NCBI GenBank assembly: GCA_029263415.1
Contig: JAJCXN010000037.1
Location: 1 to 64,000, forward strand
Direction: 5' to 3'
Source of the DNA: Acidobacteriota bacterium
GTDB lineage: Bacteria; Acidobacteriota; Thermoanaerobaculia; Multivoradales; Multivoraceae
DNA: 64,000 nt
The notes under the pieces are model-generated. The model was given only the letters and a program-made list of their open reading frames with translations. It did no database searches and was not told the origin of the DNA. Positions 18,283 through 26,905 of the stretch are shown here, piece by piece. Both the position numbers and the translations under genes were made by a program. Each line of letters opens with the position of its first letter. Positions within the stretch are counted from its first letter, which is position 1.

Positions 18283-18846
18283 TTAGGTCAGCGAGGTGAC
18301 GTCGACCGACATGACCACCAGATCATGGGTCTGGCCTTCGCGATCCATCACCCAGTCGGCGAGCAAAGCTTCCGCGCTAAACCCGAGCCGCTCGAACATG
18401 CGGCGGGCGCCCGTTTGGCGCAGCGGCATCCTGGCGATGACCTTGAGGAGATCGAGCTCTTGGCAGATGCCGAAGATCTCTTCAGTCAGGTTCGCACCGA
18501 GACCGATCTTCCGGTGCTCCTGATTGACGATCGCGCGGATCTCGCCCAGGTGACGGGTCCACGATAAAGGCTGGCGGCTGAGCGAGCTGTAACCAAGAAC
18601 CCGGTCCTTGCCCTTTTCAAGAGCAATCACCGTTACCCGCTGGTTGTTTGCCTCGCCCTCGAGCCACTGGTCTATGGTTGCCTCTTTGGTGATGTCGAAG
18701 CGCAGAAAGAGCAGGTCCTCCTCACCCAAGGATCGAGCGAACTCAAGCATCGCGTTGCGGTGCTCTGGCGCAAACCGTCGGATCTCGATCTTGGTCTCGT
18801 CGAGTTCGACGTACTTGGGATAACGCTTGGTGAAGGCGGAACTCAT
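18283..18846 (-). CDS. GNAT-family N-acetyltransferase
   Basis: A 187-aa acetyltransferase. The acetyl-CoA-binding segment reads EIRAIVNQEHRKIGLGANLTEEIF, with the (R/Q)xxGxG/A turn as RKIGLGA; the usual C-terminal strand GARRMFERLGFSAEALL follows. The longer frame (to 19113) is antisense to the wax synthase start. ATG 18846 is chosen, with GGAG 8 nt upstream. The sequence after residue 100 resembles the GNAT modules used in lysine acetylation, but the substrate is unknown. It is 17 nt upstream of the NPP gene on the same strand, so the two are likely co-transcribed. Confidence 0.82.
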   Translation of the reverse strand: MSSAFTKRYPKYVELDETKIEIRRFAPEHRNAMLEFARSLGEEDLLFLRFDITKEATIDQWLEGEANNQRVTVIALEKGKDRVLGYSSLSRQPLSWTRHLGEIRAIVNQEHRKIGLGANLTEEIFGICQELDLLKVIARMPLRQTGARRMFERLGFSAEALLADWVMDREGQTHDLVVMSVDVTSLT

Positions 18847-19045
18847 GGAGGCATCTCCGGGGAAGCACCCATTCCGGTGGAGGCTCTGGGAACCTAAGGG
18901 TGCTGGAACGTTTTTCGAAGAGCGCACTGTAGCAGTAGATGGACGCTGGTTTCGCCTCACGCTCCTAGAGAAGATGCGGAGCGTCGTGATACTTTGCCGC
19001 CCCGGATAGCGCCGTCTTTCACCCCATTTGAGGACTCGAGATTCC

Positions 19046-20764
19046 ATGAGCGATCGATCCAAGAGTTCGCCGGTAGCGCAAGCGCCGACCCACAACGGCC
19101 GACTTAGCTCCATGGACGCTTCGTTCTTGTACTTCGAGCGCGATAGTGCACCAATGCATATTGGCGCCTTGTGTGTGGTCGAAGGCGAAATAGAGGTCGA
19201 GTCCTACCTCAAACAAGTCGAGAACCGAATTCGATTGCTACCACGGTTCAGAGAACGAGTAGTGCCTCCGCCGTTCTATGTGGGCCACCCCACGTGGGAA
19301 ACGGATCCGGGCTTTGATCTGCGGCAGCACATGCCGGTGCATCATCTCGAGGCTCCCGGCACCATGCAGCAATTGCGTGAGTTGACCAACCGGTTGATCG
19401 AAGGGCAGATGGATCGCACTCGGCCTTTGTGGGAGATCCACCTGATCCAAGGCGTGAGCGGAGGACGAACGGCCATGGTGTCTAAGATCCACCATGCGAT
19501 GGTGGATGGGGTCGGCGGCAACGCGATCATGTTAGCGCTGTTTGACCTCGAGCCAAATCCGCCGGCGAAGCAGTTCGAGGATCGCTACATCGCGAGCCAG
19601 CCTCCGGGCAGCGCCAAGCGCGTCGGCGAGGCGATGTGGGATAACGTGCGCGGACAGATCGAGACGTGGTCGTCGCATCTCACTAAGCTCACCGAGATTG
19701 GACAGTCTGCTGATCTCGGCGCCATGCGCAAAACGTTCTCGTCTTTGTCCGAAAACGTGCCGGACATGATGACCCCGCCTAAGCGCTTGCCCTTCAATAA
19801 GCGGTGCACGGGTGAACGTGACTTCACCTGGACCGAGCTTTCGTTCGGTGAAGCACGGGCGATCAGGCGATCCATCGGCGGTACGGTGAACGACGTGATC
19901 TTGACTGCGCTAGCGGGGGCCCTGGCCAAGTACGCTCGGCACCACGGCCAAGAGACAGACGGGCGCACCGCCAGTGTGATGGTGCCGGTCAATGTGCGTC
20001 CTGAGGGCGAGACTGGCAACCTCGGCAACCTGGTGTCGATCTTGCCGGTGCGAGTGCCGCTCGATATCGAGGACCCGTCGATGCGCCTGCAGTCAGTTCG
20101 GGTTGGGACTAGAACGCTCAAGGAGAGCCGGGTCGCTGAGGGGGTCAGCATGATGACCAACCTCGCATCGGCTGTTCCAGCGCCGTTTCAAGCAGCGTTT
20201 GGAGCCATCGCAGCGTCGCCCTATCCGCTCTTCAATCTTGTATGCACCAACGTTCCTGGCCCCCAAATTCCGTTGTACGCCCAAGGCAAGCGTTTGGGTT
20301 GTTATTACCCAATCGTTCCAGTGGGTTTCGAGATGGGTGTGTGCTGCGCGATCTTCAGTTACGCTCAGACCTTGTACTTCGGTCTCAATAGCGATGTCGG
20401 CGCTTGCGATGACATTGATGTCCTGCGCGACTTCTTAGATGAATCGTTTGCCGAGTTGAGTGCGGCTGCCGCTGGTGGGGAGCCCGAGTCCGGGCGCATC
20501 ACTCTGCGGCGGGTACCGATCCGCAGACCCAAAGCCCCGGCCGCAAAGAAGAAGGCACCAAGCAAGACGTCGACCAAGAAGACGTCGACCAAGAGGAAGG
20601 CGGCTAAGAAAGGGCCGGCGAAGAAGAAGGCGGCGAAGAAGAAGGCGGCGCAGAACAAGGCGGGCAAGAAAGCGGTCGCTAAGAAGAGTGTCAGCAATCC
20701 GGCCGCTAAGAAGGCGAGTCAGGTGAAGGCCTCCAAGAAGAAAGTCGCTCGCGCAAGTTCCTAA
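19046..20764 (+). CDS. wax ester synthase/diacylglycerol acyltransferase (WS/DGAT) with lysine-rich tail
   Basis: Bifunctional acyltransferase that joins acyl-CoA to fatty alcohols or diacylglycerol, making storage lipid at the inner membrane. From ATG 19046 the protein is 572 aa. The opening MDASFLYFERDSAPMHIGAL and the catalytic HHxxxDG motif (KIHHAMVDGVGGNA) are diagnostic, and NVRPEGETGNLGNLVSILPV and FNLVCTNVPGPQ follow as expected. The last 80 residues (from about 493) are unusual: about 28 Lys, with Ala/Ser/Thr between, in AAKK/KKAA blocks like histone H1 or PHB-granule phasin tails. This tail lies beyond the catalytic domain and may bind DNA, RNA or lipid-body surfaces. Confidence 0.92.
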   Translation: MSDRSKSSPVAQAPTHNGRLSSMDASFLYFERDSAPMHIGALCVVEGEIEVESYLKQVENRIRLLPRFRERVVPPPFYVGHPTWETDPGFDLRQHMPVHHLEAPGTMQQLRELTNRLIEGQMDRTRPLWEIHLIQGVSGGRTAMVSKIHHAMVDGVGGNAIMLALFDLEPNPPAKQFEDRYIASQPPGSAKRVGEAMWDNVRGQIETWSSHLTKLTEIGQSADLGAMRKTFSSLSENVPDMMTPPKRLPFNKRCTGERDFTWTELSFGEARAIRRSIGGTVNDVILTALAGALAKYARHHGQETDGRTASVMVPVNVRPEGETGNLGNLVSILPVRVPLDIEDPSMRLQSVRVGTRTLKESRVAEGVSMMTNLASAVPAPFQAAFGAIAASPYPLFNLVCTNVPGPQIPLYAQGKRLGCYYPIVPVGFEMGVCCAIFSYAQTLYFGLNSDVGACDDIDVLRDFLDESFAELSAAAAGGEPESGRITLRRVPIRRPKAPAAKKKAPSKTSTKKTSTKRKAAKKGPAKKKAAKKKAAQNKAGKKAVAKKSVSNPAAKKASQVKASKKKVARASS

Positions 20765-20879
20765 CCGCGAACCCAAGTTCGCCATTGGCGAACAACTCTC
20801 CTAGTTGAGGCAACCGGCGCTAAGGTCTGACGCGTAAAGGCTTTCAAGCGCTCGACTTGCACTCCAGGAGAACTTCACC

Positions 20880-23558
20880 ATGGCATCGGTCAAGACCCAA
20901 CAAGACGTGGACCCTCAAGAGACGAGGGAATGGCTCGACGCGCTCGACGGCGTGCTTGAGAACGAGGGTACTGAGCGCGCGCACTACCTGTTGGAAGTGC
21001 TGATTGATAAGGCGCGGCGTTCCGGCGCCTATCTGCCTTACAACCCCACAACGGCCTATCGCAACACCATTCCGGTTGCCAAAGAAGAGCGGTCACCGGG
21101 CGACGCGGAACTCGAGTGGCGCATCCGGTCGATGATCCGTTGGAACGCGATGGCGATCGTCGCGCGAGCGAACAAGAAGAACCCGAGCCTAGGTGGCCAT
21201 ATCGCGTCGTTTGCGTCCGCTGCGACACTCTACGACGTGGGCTTCAATCACTTCTTTCGTGGGCGCAACGAAGAGTTCGGTGGCGACCTGGTGATGATTC
21301 AGGGGCACAGCTCGCCGGGAATCTACGCGCGTGCCTTCCTTGAGGGGCGTCTAGAAGAGAAGGACCTAGATCGCTTTCGCCAAGAAGTTGGCGGCGGACT
21401 GGCCTCGTACCCGCACCCCTGGTTGATGCCCAAGTTCTGGCAGTTCCCAACCGTGTCGATGGGACTAGGGCCGATGTCCGCGATCTATCAAGCGCGCTTC
21501 ATGAAGTATCTAGGAAATCGGGAGTTGCTCGATCCGGAGAAGAATGCTGACCGCAAGGTGTGGGCATTCATGGGGGATGGCGAGATGGACGAGCCCGAGT
21601 CATTGGGTGCGATCTCGCTTGGCTCGCGCGAGAAACTGGACAATCTGATCTTCGTGGTCAACTGCAATCTGCAACGCCTCGATGGGCCGGTGCGTGGCAA
21701 CGGTAAGATCATTCAAGAGTTGGAGTCGGTTTTTCGAGGTGCTGGTTGGAACGTGATCAAGGTGATCTGGGGTTCCTACTGGGATCCGCTTCTGGCGCGC
21801 GACAGCCACGGCCTTCTGCGTCAGCGGATGGAAGAGGCTGTCGACGGCGAGTATCAGGCCTACAAGGCAAGCGGTGACGGTGCGTATGTGCGCGAACATT
21901 TCTTCGGCAAGTATCCCGAACTCAAGGAGATGGTTGCCACCATGACCGATGAGGACATTTGGCGGTTGAACCGCGGTGGTCACGATCCTCACAAGATGTA
22001 CGCCGCGTACCACGCCGCTAGCCAGCACAAGGGACAGCCGACGGTGATCCTTGCCAAGACTGTCAAGGGCTATGGCATGGGCGAGGCGGGCGAGGGCCAG
22101 AACCCGTCGCATCAACAGAAGAAGATGGATGCGGAGGCCCTGATGCACTATCGGGATCGGTTTGGCATTCCCATCGCCGATGAAGAACTCGCCGACGCTA
22201 TGCCGCCTTACTACCGCCCGGAACCCGATAGCCCAGAGATGGAGTACCTACGGACTCGGCGCGAAGCACTCGGTGGGGATTTGCCAGCGAGATCGGTCAG
22301 TGTGCCTGCCTTGCCAGCGCCGCCGCTGGAAACCTTCGACAAACTACTCAACGCCGCTTCCGATCGAGAGATTTCGACCACCATGGCGTTCGTTCGTTGC
22401 TTGACCTTGCTCATTCGGGATAAGGCGCTCAAGCCGTACATTGTGCCGATCGTGGCGGACGAAGCGCGGACCTTCGGGATGGAAGGCATGTTTCGTCAGT
22501 TGGGTATCTATGCTCCGTTCGGCCAGCTCTACGAGCCGGTCGACGCGGGCCAGATTGCGCCTTACAAGGAGGCCAAGGACGGTCAGATTCTGCAAGAGGG
22601 AATCAACGAGGCGGGTGCACTGTGCTCTTGGACGGCTGCAGGCACGTCGTACGCAAACCACGGCCTGTCGATGATTCCGTTCTACATCTTCTACTCGATG
22701 TTTGGGTTCCAGCGTGTTGCCGATCTGATCTGGGCGGCCGCAGACATGCAGGCGCGCGGTTTTCTGATTGGCGGCACCGCTGGGCGAACGACGTTGAATG
22801 GTGAGGGCCTGCAACATCAGGACGGCCATAGCCATCTGATGGCGAGTTCAGTGCCGAACTGCATTGCTTACGATCCGACCTATGGTTACGAGCTGGCGGT
22901 GATCATCCAAGATGGCCTGCGCCGCATGTACCAAGAACAAGAGCGCGTCTTCTACTACATCACCACGATGAATGAGAACTACCCGCAGCCGACCATGCCC
23001 GAGGGTGCGGAGGAGGGGATCCGTCGAGGCCTCTATCGTTTGCGGTCAGCCGCTGGGGAAGGCCATCCGGTGCGTTTGATCGGCAGCGGCACCATCCTAC
23101 GAGAGGTCGAGGCTGCTGCAGAGATGCTCCAGGCGGACTGGGGCGTGGCGGCCGAGGTGTGGAGTGCAACTAGCTTCAACGAGCTGCGACGGGATGGCCT
23201 GGCTACCGATCGCTGGAATCGACTGCATCCAACTGCTGAGCGCAAGAAGAGTTTTGTTGAAGAACAGTTCGAATCGAGCGACGCACCAGTGATCGCCGCC
23301 ACCGACTACATGAAGACTTACGCCGACCAAATCCGCAACTGGATTTCGGGTCGTTATCGAGTGCTCGGCACCGACGGCTTTGGTCGCTCCGACACGCGCG
23401 AACAGCTCCGCGCGTTCTTCGAAGTGGATCGCCGACATGTGGTGGTCGCGGTCCTCTCAGCGCTCGCTGAGGACGGTAAAGTCAAAGCCGAAACGGTGCG
23501 CGGTGCGATCAAGAAACTTGAGATCGATCCCGAAACTGCCGATCCAACCACCGTCTAA
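20880..23558 (+). CDS. aceE: pyruvate dehydrogenase E1 component (homodimeric type)
   Basis: Thiamine-diphosphate-dependent decarboxylation of pyruvate and reductive acetylation of E2. At 892 aa it matches the AceE-type homodimeric E1 (E. coli about 887). The ThDP/Mg motif is GDGEMDEPESLGAI...NLIFVVNCNLQRLDGPVRGN (split), and the C-terminal transketolase-like part is complete. ATG 20880 has AGGAG 9 nt upstream. It is followed within 41 bp by aceF and then lpd, giving the complete complex in one operon. A second, unrelated E1 type is present at 41.5 kb. Confidence 0.97.
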   Translation: MASVKTQQDVDPQETREWLDALDGVLENEGTERAHYLLEVLIDKARRSGAYLPYNPTTAYRNTIPVAKEERSPGDAELEWRIRSMIRWNAMAIVARANKKNPSLGGHIASFASAATLYDVGFNHFFRGRNEEFGGDLVMIQGHSSPGIYARAFLEGRLEEKDLDRFRQEVGGGLASYPHPWLMPKFWQFPTVSMGLGPMSAIYQARFMKYLGNRELLDPEKNADRKVWAFMGDGEMDEPESLGAISLGSREKLDNLIFVVNCNLQRLDGPVRGNGKIIQELESVFRGAGWNVIKVIWGSYWDPLLARDSHGLLRQRMEEAVDGEYQAYKASGDGAYVREHFFGKYPELKEMVATMTDEDIWRLNRGGHDPHKMYAAYHAASQHKGQPTVILAKTVKGYGMGEAGEGQNPSHQQKKMDAEALMHYRDRFGIPIADEELADAMPPYYRPEPDSPEMEYLRTRREALGGDLPARSVSVPALPAPPLETFDKLLNAASDREISTTMAFVRCLTLLIRDKALKPYIVPIVADEARTFGMEGMFRQLGIYAPFGQLYEPVDAGQIAPYKEAKDGQILQEGINEAGALCSWTAAGTSYANHGLSMIPFYIFYSMFGFQRVADLIWAAADMQARGFLIGGTAGRTTLNGEGLQHQDGHSHLMASSVPNCIAYDPTYGYELAVIIQDGLRRMYQEQERVFYYITTMNENYPQPTMPEGAEEGIRRGLYRLRSAAGEGHPVRLIGSGTILREVEAAAEMLQADWGVAAEVWSATSFNELRRDGLATDRWNRLHPTAERKKSFVEEQFESSDAPVIAATDYMKTYADQIRNWISGRYRVLGTDGFGRSDTREQLRAFFEVDRRHVVVAVLSALAEDGKVKAETVRGAIKKLEIDPETADPTTV

Positions 23559-23598
23559 CGCTGCCAGATCTGAATAGGTTCGCCTGAGGAGAAGACCC

Positions 23599-24963
23599 GT
23601 GAGTGATGTTCGCGAAGTGAAGGTTCCGGACATCGGTGATTTCGACACTGTCGATGTCATCGAGGTATTGGTTGCTGTTGGTGATGTGGTGTCCGAGGAT
23701 GATTCCTTGGTGACGCTCGAAAGCGACAAGGCGTCGATGGAGATTCCGTCGCCGGTCGCTGGCAAAGTGCTCAGTCTTGAGGTCGCCGTGGGTGGTCAAG
23801 TGGGTGAGGGCGATGTGGTTGCAAAGGTCGAGGTTGACGCTGCCGGTCAGGCCGCGACGGCCGAACCTGAACCTGTACCTGGAGAATCTGAACCTGAACC
23901 GTTACCCGAGGTCGTACCTGAACCTTCTGCGGTAGTCGAGCCGGAAGCTTCGCCCGCGCTAGCCGTTACCCCGGCTGCCGCGCCGGTTCCGGAGTCTGGA
24001 CCGGCCAGCTCGAGTGTTGCCAGTGGGTCGAAGGTGCCTCACGCGAGCCCTTCCATCCGTCGGTTCGCGCGCGAGCTAGGTGTTGATCTGAGTCAAGTCG
24101 CAGGGTCGGGAGCCAAGGGCCGCATTCTGCGTGAAGACGTGCAACGGTTCGTCAAAGCGGCGATCGCCGGGGACAGTGGCCGTACCGGTACCGGTGCAGG
24201 TTCACGCGCTGACGTTGGAGGCGGCTCAGGAATCCCAGCAGTGCCCACGATCGACTTTTCGAAGTTCGGGCCGATCGAAGACAAGGCTCTCAGTCGGATC
24301 CAGCGAGCCTCTGCTCGCAACCTTTGGCGGAGCTGGTTGAACGTGCCCCACGTGACGCAGTTCGATGAAGCTGACGTCACCGAACTGGAGGCGTTCCGCA
24401 AAAGCCTCAAGTCCGAAGCTGAGCAACGCGGCGTGAAGCTGACCCCGTTGGCCTTCCTGATGAAGGCCGCTGTGGCTGCCCTGAAGGAGTTTCCCAATTT
24501 CAACTCGTCGTTGAGTGCCAACGGTGAGAGCCTTGTGCTCAAGCGCTATTACCACCTGGGCATCGCGGTCGATACGCCCAAGGGGTTGGTGGTTCCGGTG
24601 ATCCGCGACGTCGACCAGAAGAGCCTCTACGACCTGGCCGCTGAACTGGGCACGGTTTCCGAGCGCGCCCGTGCGGGGAAACTCTCACCGAACGACATCC
24701 AAGGAGCTTCATTCACCATCTCGTCGTTGGGCGGGATCGGCGGAACTAACTTCACCCCCATCGTCAACGCGCCGGAAGTGGCAATCCTCGGGGTAGCTCG
24801 CTCCAAATGGCAGCCGGTGTACGACGGACAAGAGTTCCAACCGCGCATGATCTTGCCGTTCTCAGTATCGTATGACCATCGGGTCATCGACGGTGCGGCC
24901 GGGGCTCGGTTCACTGGTTTTCTGTCCCGAGTGCTCAGCGACGTCAGGCGGTTGGTGTTGTGA
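23599..24963 (+). CDS. aceF: pyruvate dehydrogenase E2, dihydrolipoamide acetyltransferase
   Basis: Core of the complex: receives acetyl on lipoate and passes it to CoA. One lipoyl domain is at residues 1-80 with lipoyl-Lys44 (ESDKASM). A Pro/Glu-rich linker follows (residues about 90-125, repeats of EPEP/VPE), then the peripheral subunit-binding domain (ASPSIRRFARELGVDLSQV ... GRILREDVQ) and the catalytic domain ending in SYDHRVIDGA with His427. The linker is flexible like the Ala-Pro linkers of other E2s, but is acidic. GTG 23599 has GAGGAG upstream (TGAGGAGAAG). Its stop overlaps the lpd start by one base. Confidence 0.97.
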   Translation: MSDVREVKVPDIGDFDTVDVIEVLVAVGDVVSEDDSLVTLESDKASMEIPSPVAGKVLSLEVAVGGQVGEGDVVAKVEVDAAGQAATAEPEPVPGESEPEPLPEVVPEPSAVVEPEASPALAVTPAAAPVPESGPASSSVASGSKVPHASPSIRRFARELGVDLSQVAGSGAKGRILREDVQRFVKAAIAGDSGRTGTGAGSRADVGGGSGIPAVPTIDFSKFGPIEDKALSRIQRASARNLWRSWLNVPHVTQFDEADVTELEAFRKSLKSEAEQRGVKLTPLAFLMKAAVAALKEFPNFNSSLSANGESLVLKRYYHLGIAVDTPKGLVVPVIRDVDQKSLYDLAAELGTVSERARAGKLSPNDIQGASFTISSLGGIGGTNFTPIVNAPEVAILGVARSKWQPVYDGQEFQPRMILPFSVSYDHRVIDGAAGARFTGFLSRVLSDVRRLVL

Positions 24964-26846
24964 TGGCCAGAGGAGTAGACGCGAGAGCAGCCACCAGAGC
25001 GGTCGTGGTCCCCGATATCGGCGACTTCGACTCCGTCGATGTGACCGAGGTGTTGGTGTCGGTAGGCGATGTGATCTCGGTAGACGACTCGTTGGTGACG
25101 CTCGAGAGCGACAAGGCATCGATGGAGGTGCCGAGCCCGGTCGCTGGCACGGTCGAATCGATCACGGTCAACGTCGGGGATCAGGTGGCAGAGGGCGCCG
25201 ACCTGGTGACCGTAGCCGTTGCGGAAGCGCCGGAGACTGTTGCTCCCGATGCCGATGCCGATGCCGATGCCGATGCCGATGCTGATGGCGACGCCGATAC
25301 CGCAGCGAAGGCCGACGGCGATGTGGCTGCGCAGTCAGCTGCTCCCGCCAAAGCCACAGTGCCACCGGCGGCGGTTGGCGAGGCAACGACAGTCGCTGAG
25401 GCGGTGAATGCTGCGCACGACTACGACTTCGACTTGGCGGTCCTAGGCTCAGGACCAGGCGGCTACGCGGCGGCCTTCCGCGCAGCGGATCTGGGGCTGA
25501 GGGTTGCACTGGTCGAGCGCCACGCGACCTTGGGTGGCGTATGTCTGAATGTGGGTTGCATTCCGTCGAAGGCACTGCTGCACGCAGCCAAAGTGATCGA
25601 TGAAGCGCAATCGTTTGCCGAACACGGCATCAAGTTTGGTGCACCTCAGATCGACCTCGACCGCCTGCGTGCATGGAAGGAGAGCGTGGTTGGCAAACTC
25701 ACCGGCGGGTTGGGTGGATTGGCCAAACGCCGCAAAGTCGAGGTCATTGCTGGGTCCGGCACGCTGGACGGGCCGCATTCGATGCGCGTTGCGATGAGTG
25801 ATGGCGATGCTGCTGAGACGCGAACAGTCAGCTTTAGCAAGCTCGTTCTGGCTGTTGGCTCGCGAGTGGCCAAGATTCCAGGTATCCCTTATGAGTCGGA
25901 CCGGGTCTGGGATTCCACCGCCGCACTCGAACTTCGAGAGGTACCACCTCGGCTGCTTGTGATCGGTGGAGGCATTATCGGGCTCGAAATGGCTACGGTG
26001 TATGAGGCTCTTGGCACCAAGGTCTCGGTGGTTGAGCTGATGCCAGAGTTGATGGTGGGAGCCGATCGCGACTTAGTCAAGCCGCTGCTGCGTCGTATCA
26101 AGAAGCGCTACGAGAACATCTGGACCGACACCAAGCTCGTGGAGGTTCGGGTCAAGGGCGACGAACTGATTGCACAATTCGAAGGAAAGAAGGCGCCCGA
26201 TACGGCGGCTTTCGACGCGATCCTGGTTGCTGTTGGTCGCCGGCCTAACGGAGACTTGATTGCGGCCGAGAAGGCCGGGATCGCGGTCAGCGATAGAGGT
26301 TTCATTGAGGTCGATTCACAGCAGCGCACGAACGTGCCTCACATCTTCGCCGTCGGCGATGTGGTGGGGCAACCGATGTTGGCGCACAAGGCGACTCATG
26401 AAGGGCATGTGGCGGCGGAGGTCGCGGCTGGTCTTAAGAGCGGCTTTGATGCTCGAGTGATCCCAAGTGTCGCCTACACCGATCCAGAGATTGCCTGGGT
26501 CGGCCTGACTGAGACTGCTGCTAAGGAGCAGGGTATTGCGTTTCAAAAGGGCGTTTTCCCTTGGGCTGCGAGTGGGCGGGCCCTTGCTCTAGGTCGCGAT
26601 GAGGGTCTAACCAAGCTATTGTTCGATCCCGACAGCCATCGGCTGCTCGGCGGAGGCACAGTGGGACCGAATGCCGGCGATGTCATCGCTGAGATTGGGC
26701 ACGCCATCGAGATGAACAGCGACGCTAGCGACATCGCCCTCACCATTCACGCTCACCCGACCTTGTCTGAGACAGTAGGCCTTGCGGCTGAAGTCTTCGA
26801 GGGCACGGTCACCGATATCTACGCACCCAAGAAAAGGCGTAGATAG
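24963..26846 (+). CDS. lpdA: dihydrolipoamide dehydrogenase (E3) with N-terminal lipoyl domain
   Basis: Reoxidises lipoyl groups and reduces NAD+. Residues about 14-85 form an extra lipoyl domain (Lys51 in ESDKASMEVPSP) closely similar to that of aceF. An Asp-Ala linker follows, then the FAD/NAD disulfide reductase with GGVCLNVGCIPSK as redox-active pair. The C-terminal HxxxxE region is AHPTLSETV. Lipoyl-E3 proteins occur in several Proteobacteria (for example Neisseria, Xanthomonas). ATG 24963 overlaps the aceF stop codon (TGATG), implying translational coupling; the alternative GTG 24960 adds one residue. Confidence 0.97.
   Translation: MARGVDARAATRAVVVPDIGDFDSVDVTEVLVSVGDVISVDDSLVTLESDKASMEVPSPVAGTVESITVNVGDQVAEGADLVTVAVAEAPETVAPDADADADADADADGDADTAAKADGDVAAQSAAPAKATVPPAAVGEATTVAEAVNAAHDYDFDLAVLGSGPGGYAAAFRAADLGLRVALVERHATLGGVCLNVGCIPSKALLHAAKVIDEAQSFAEHGIKFGAPQIDLDRLRAWKESVVGKLTGGLGGLAKRRKVEVIAGSGTLDGPHSMRVAMSDGDAAETRTVSFSKLVLAVGSRVAKIPGIPYESDRVWDSTAALELREVPPRLLVIGGGIIGLEMATVYEALGTKVSVVELMPELMVGADRDLVKPLLRRIKKRYENIWTDTKLVEVRVKGDELIAQFEGKKAPDTAAFDAILVAVGRRPNGDLIAAEKAGIAVSDRGFIEVDSQQRTNVPHIFAVGDVVGQPMLAHKATHEGHVAAEVAAGLKSGFDARVIPSVAYTDPEIAWVGLTETAAKEQGIAFQKGVFPWAASGRALALGRDEGLTKLLFDPDSHRLLGGGTVGPNAGDVIAEIGHAIEMNSDASDIALTIHAHPTLSETVGLAAEVFEGTVTDIYAPKKRRR
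25248..25301 (+). repeat. 6-bp tandem repeat (GATGCC) in lpd linker
   Basis: GATGCC is repeated about six times from 25248 to 25283 with one variant unit, then degenerates (GATGGC GACGCC GATACC). It encodes an Asp-Ala run in the linker between lipoyl and reductase domains. Length is likely to vary between strains by slippage. Confidence 0.9.
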
Positions 26847-26905
26847 CCGATCCGCGGGGTTGAGTACAGCCGCTGATTTCAACGCCTCTTTAGGAGATTC
26901 CTGCT

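Noticed and set aside
20460-20726. Arg-rich frame opposite in phase to the wax synthase tail
   Set aside because: It is a phase-shifted reading of the AAG/GCG repeats of the lysine tail.
25219-25407. Met-Pro repeat frame within lpd
   Set aside because: A phase-shifted reading of the GATGCC tandem repeat.
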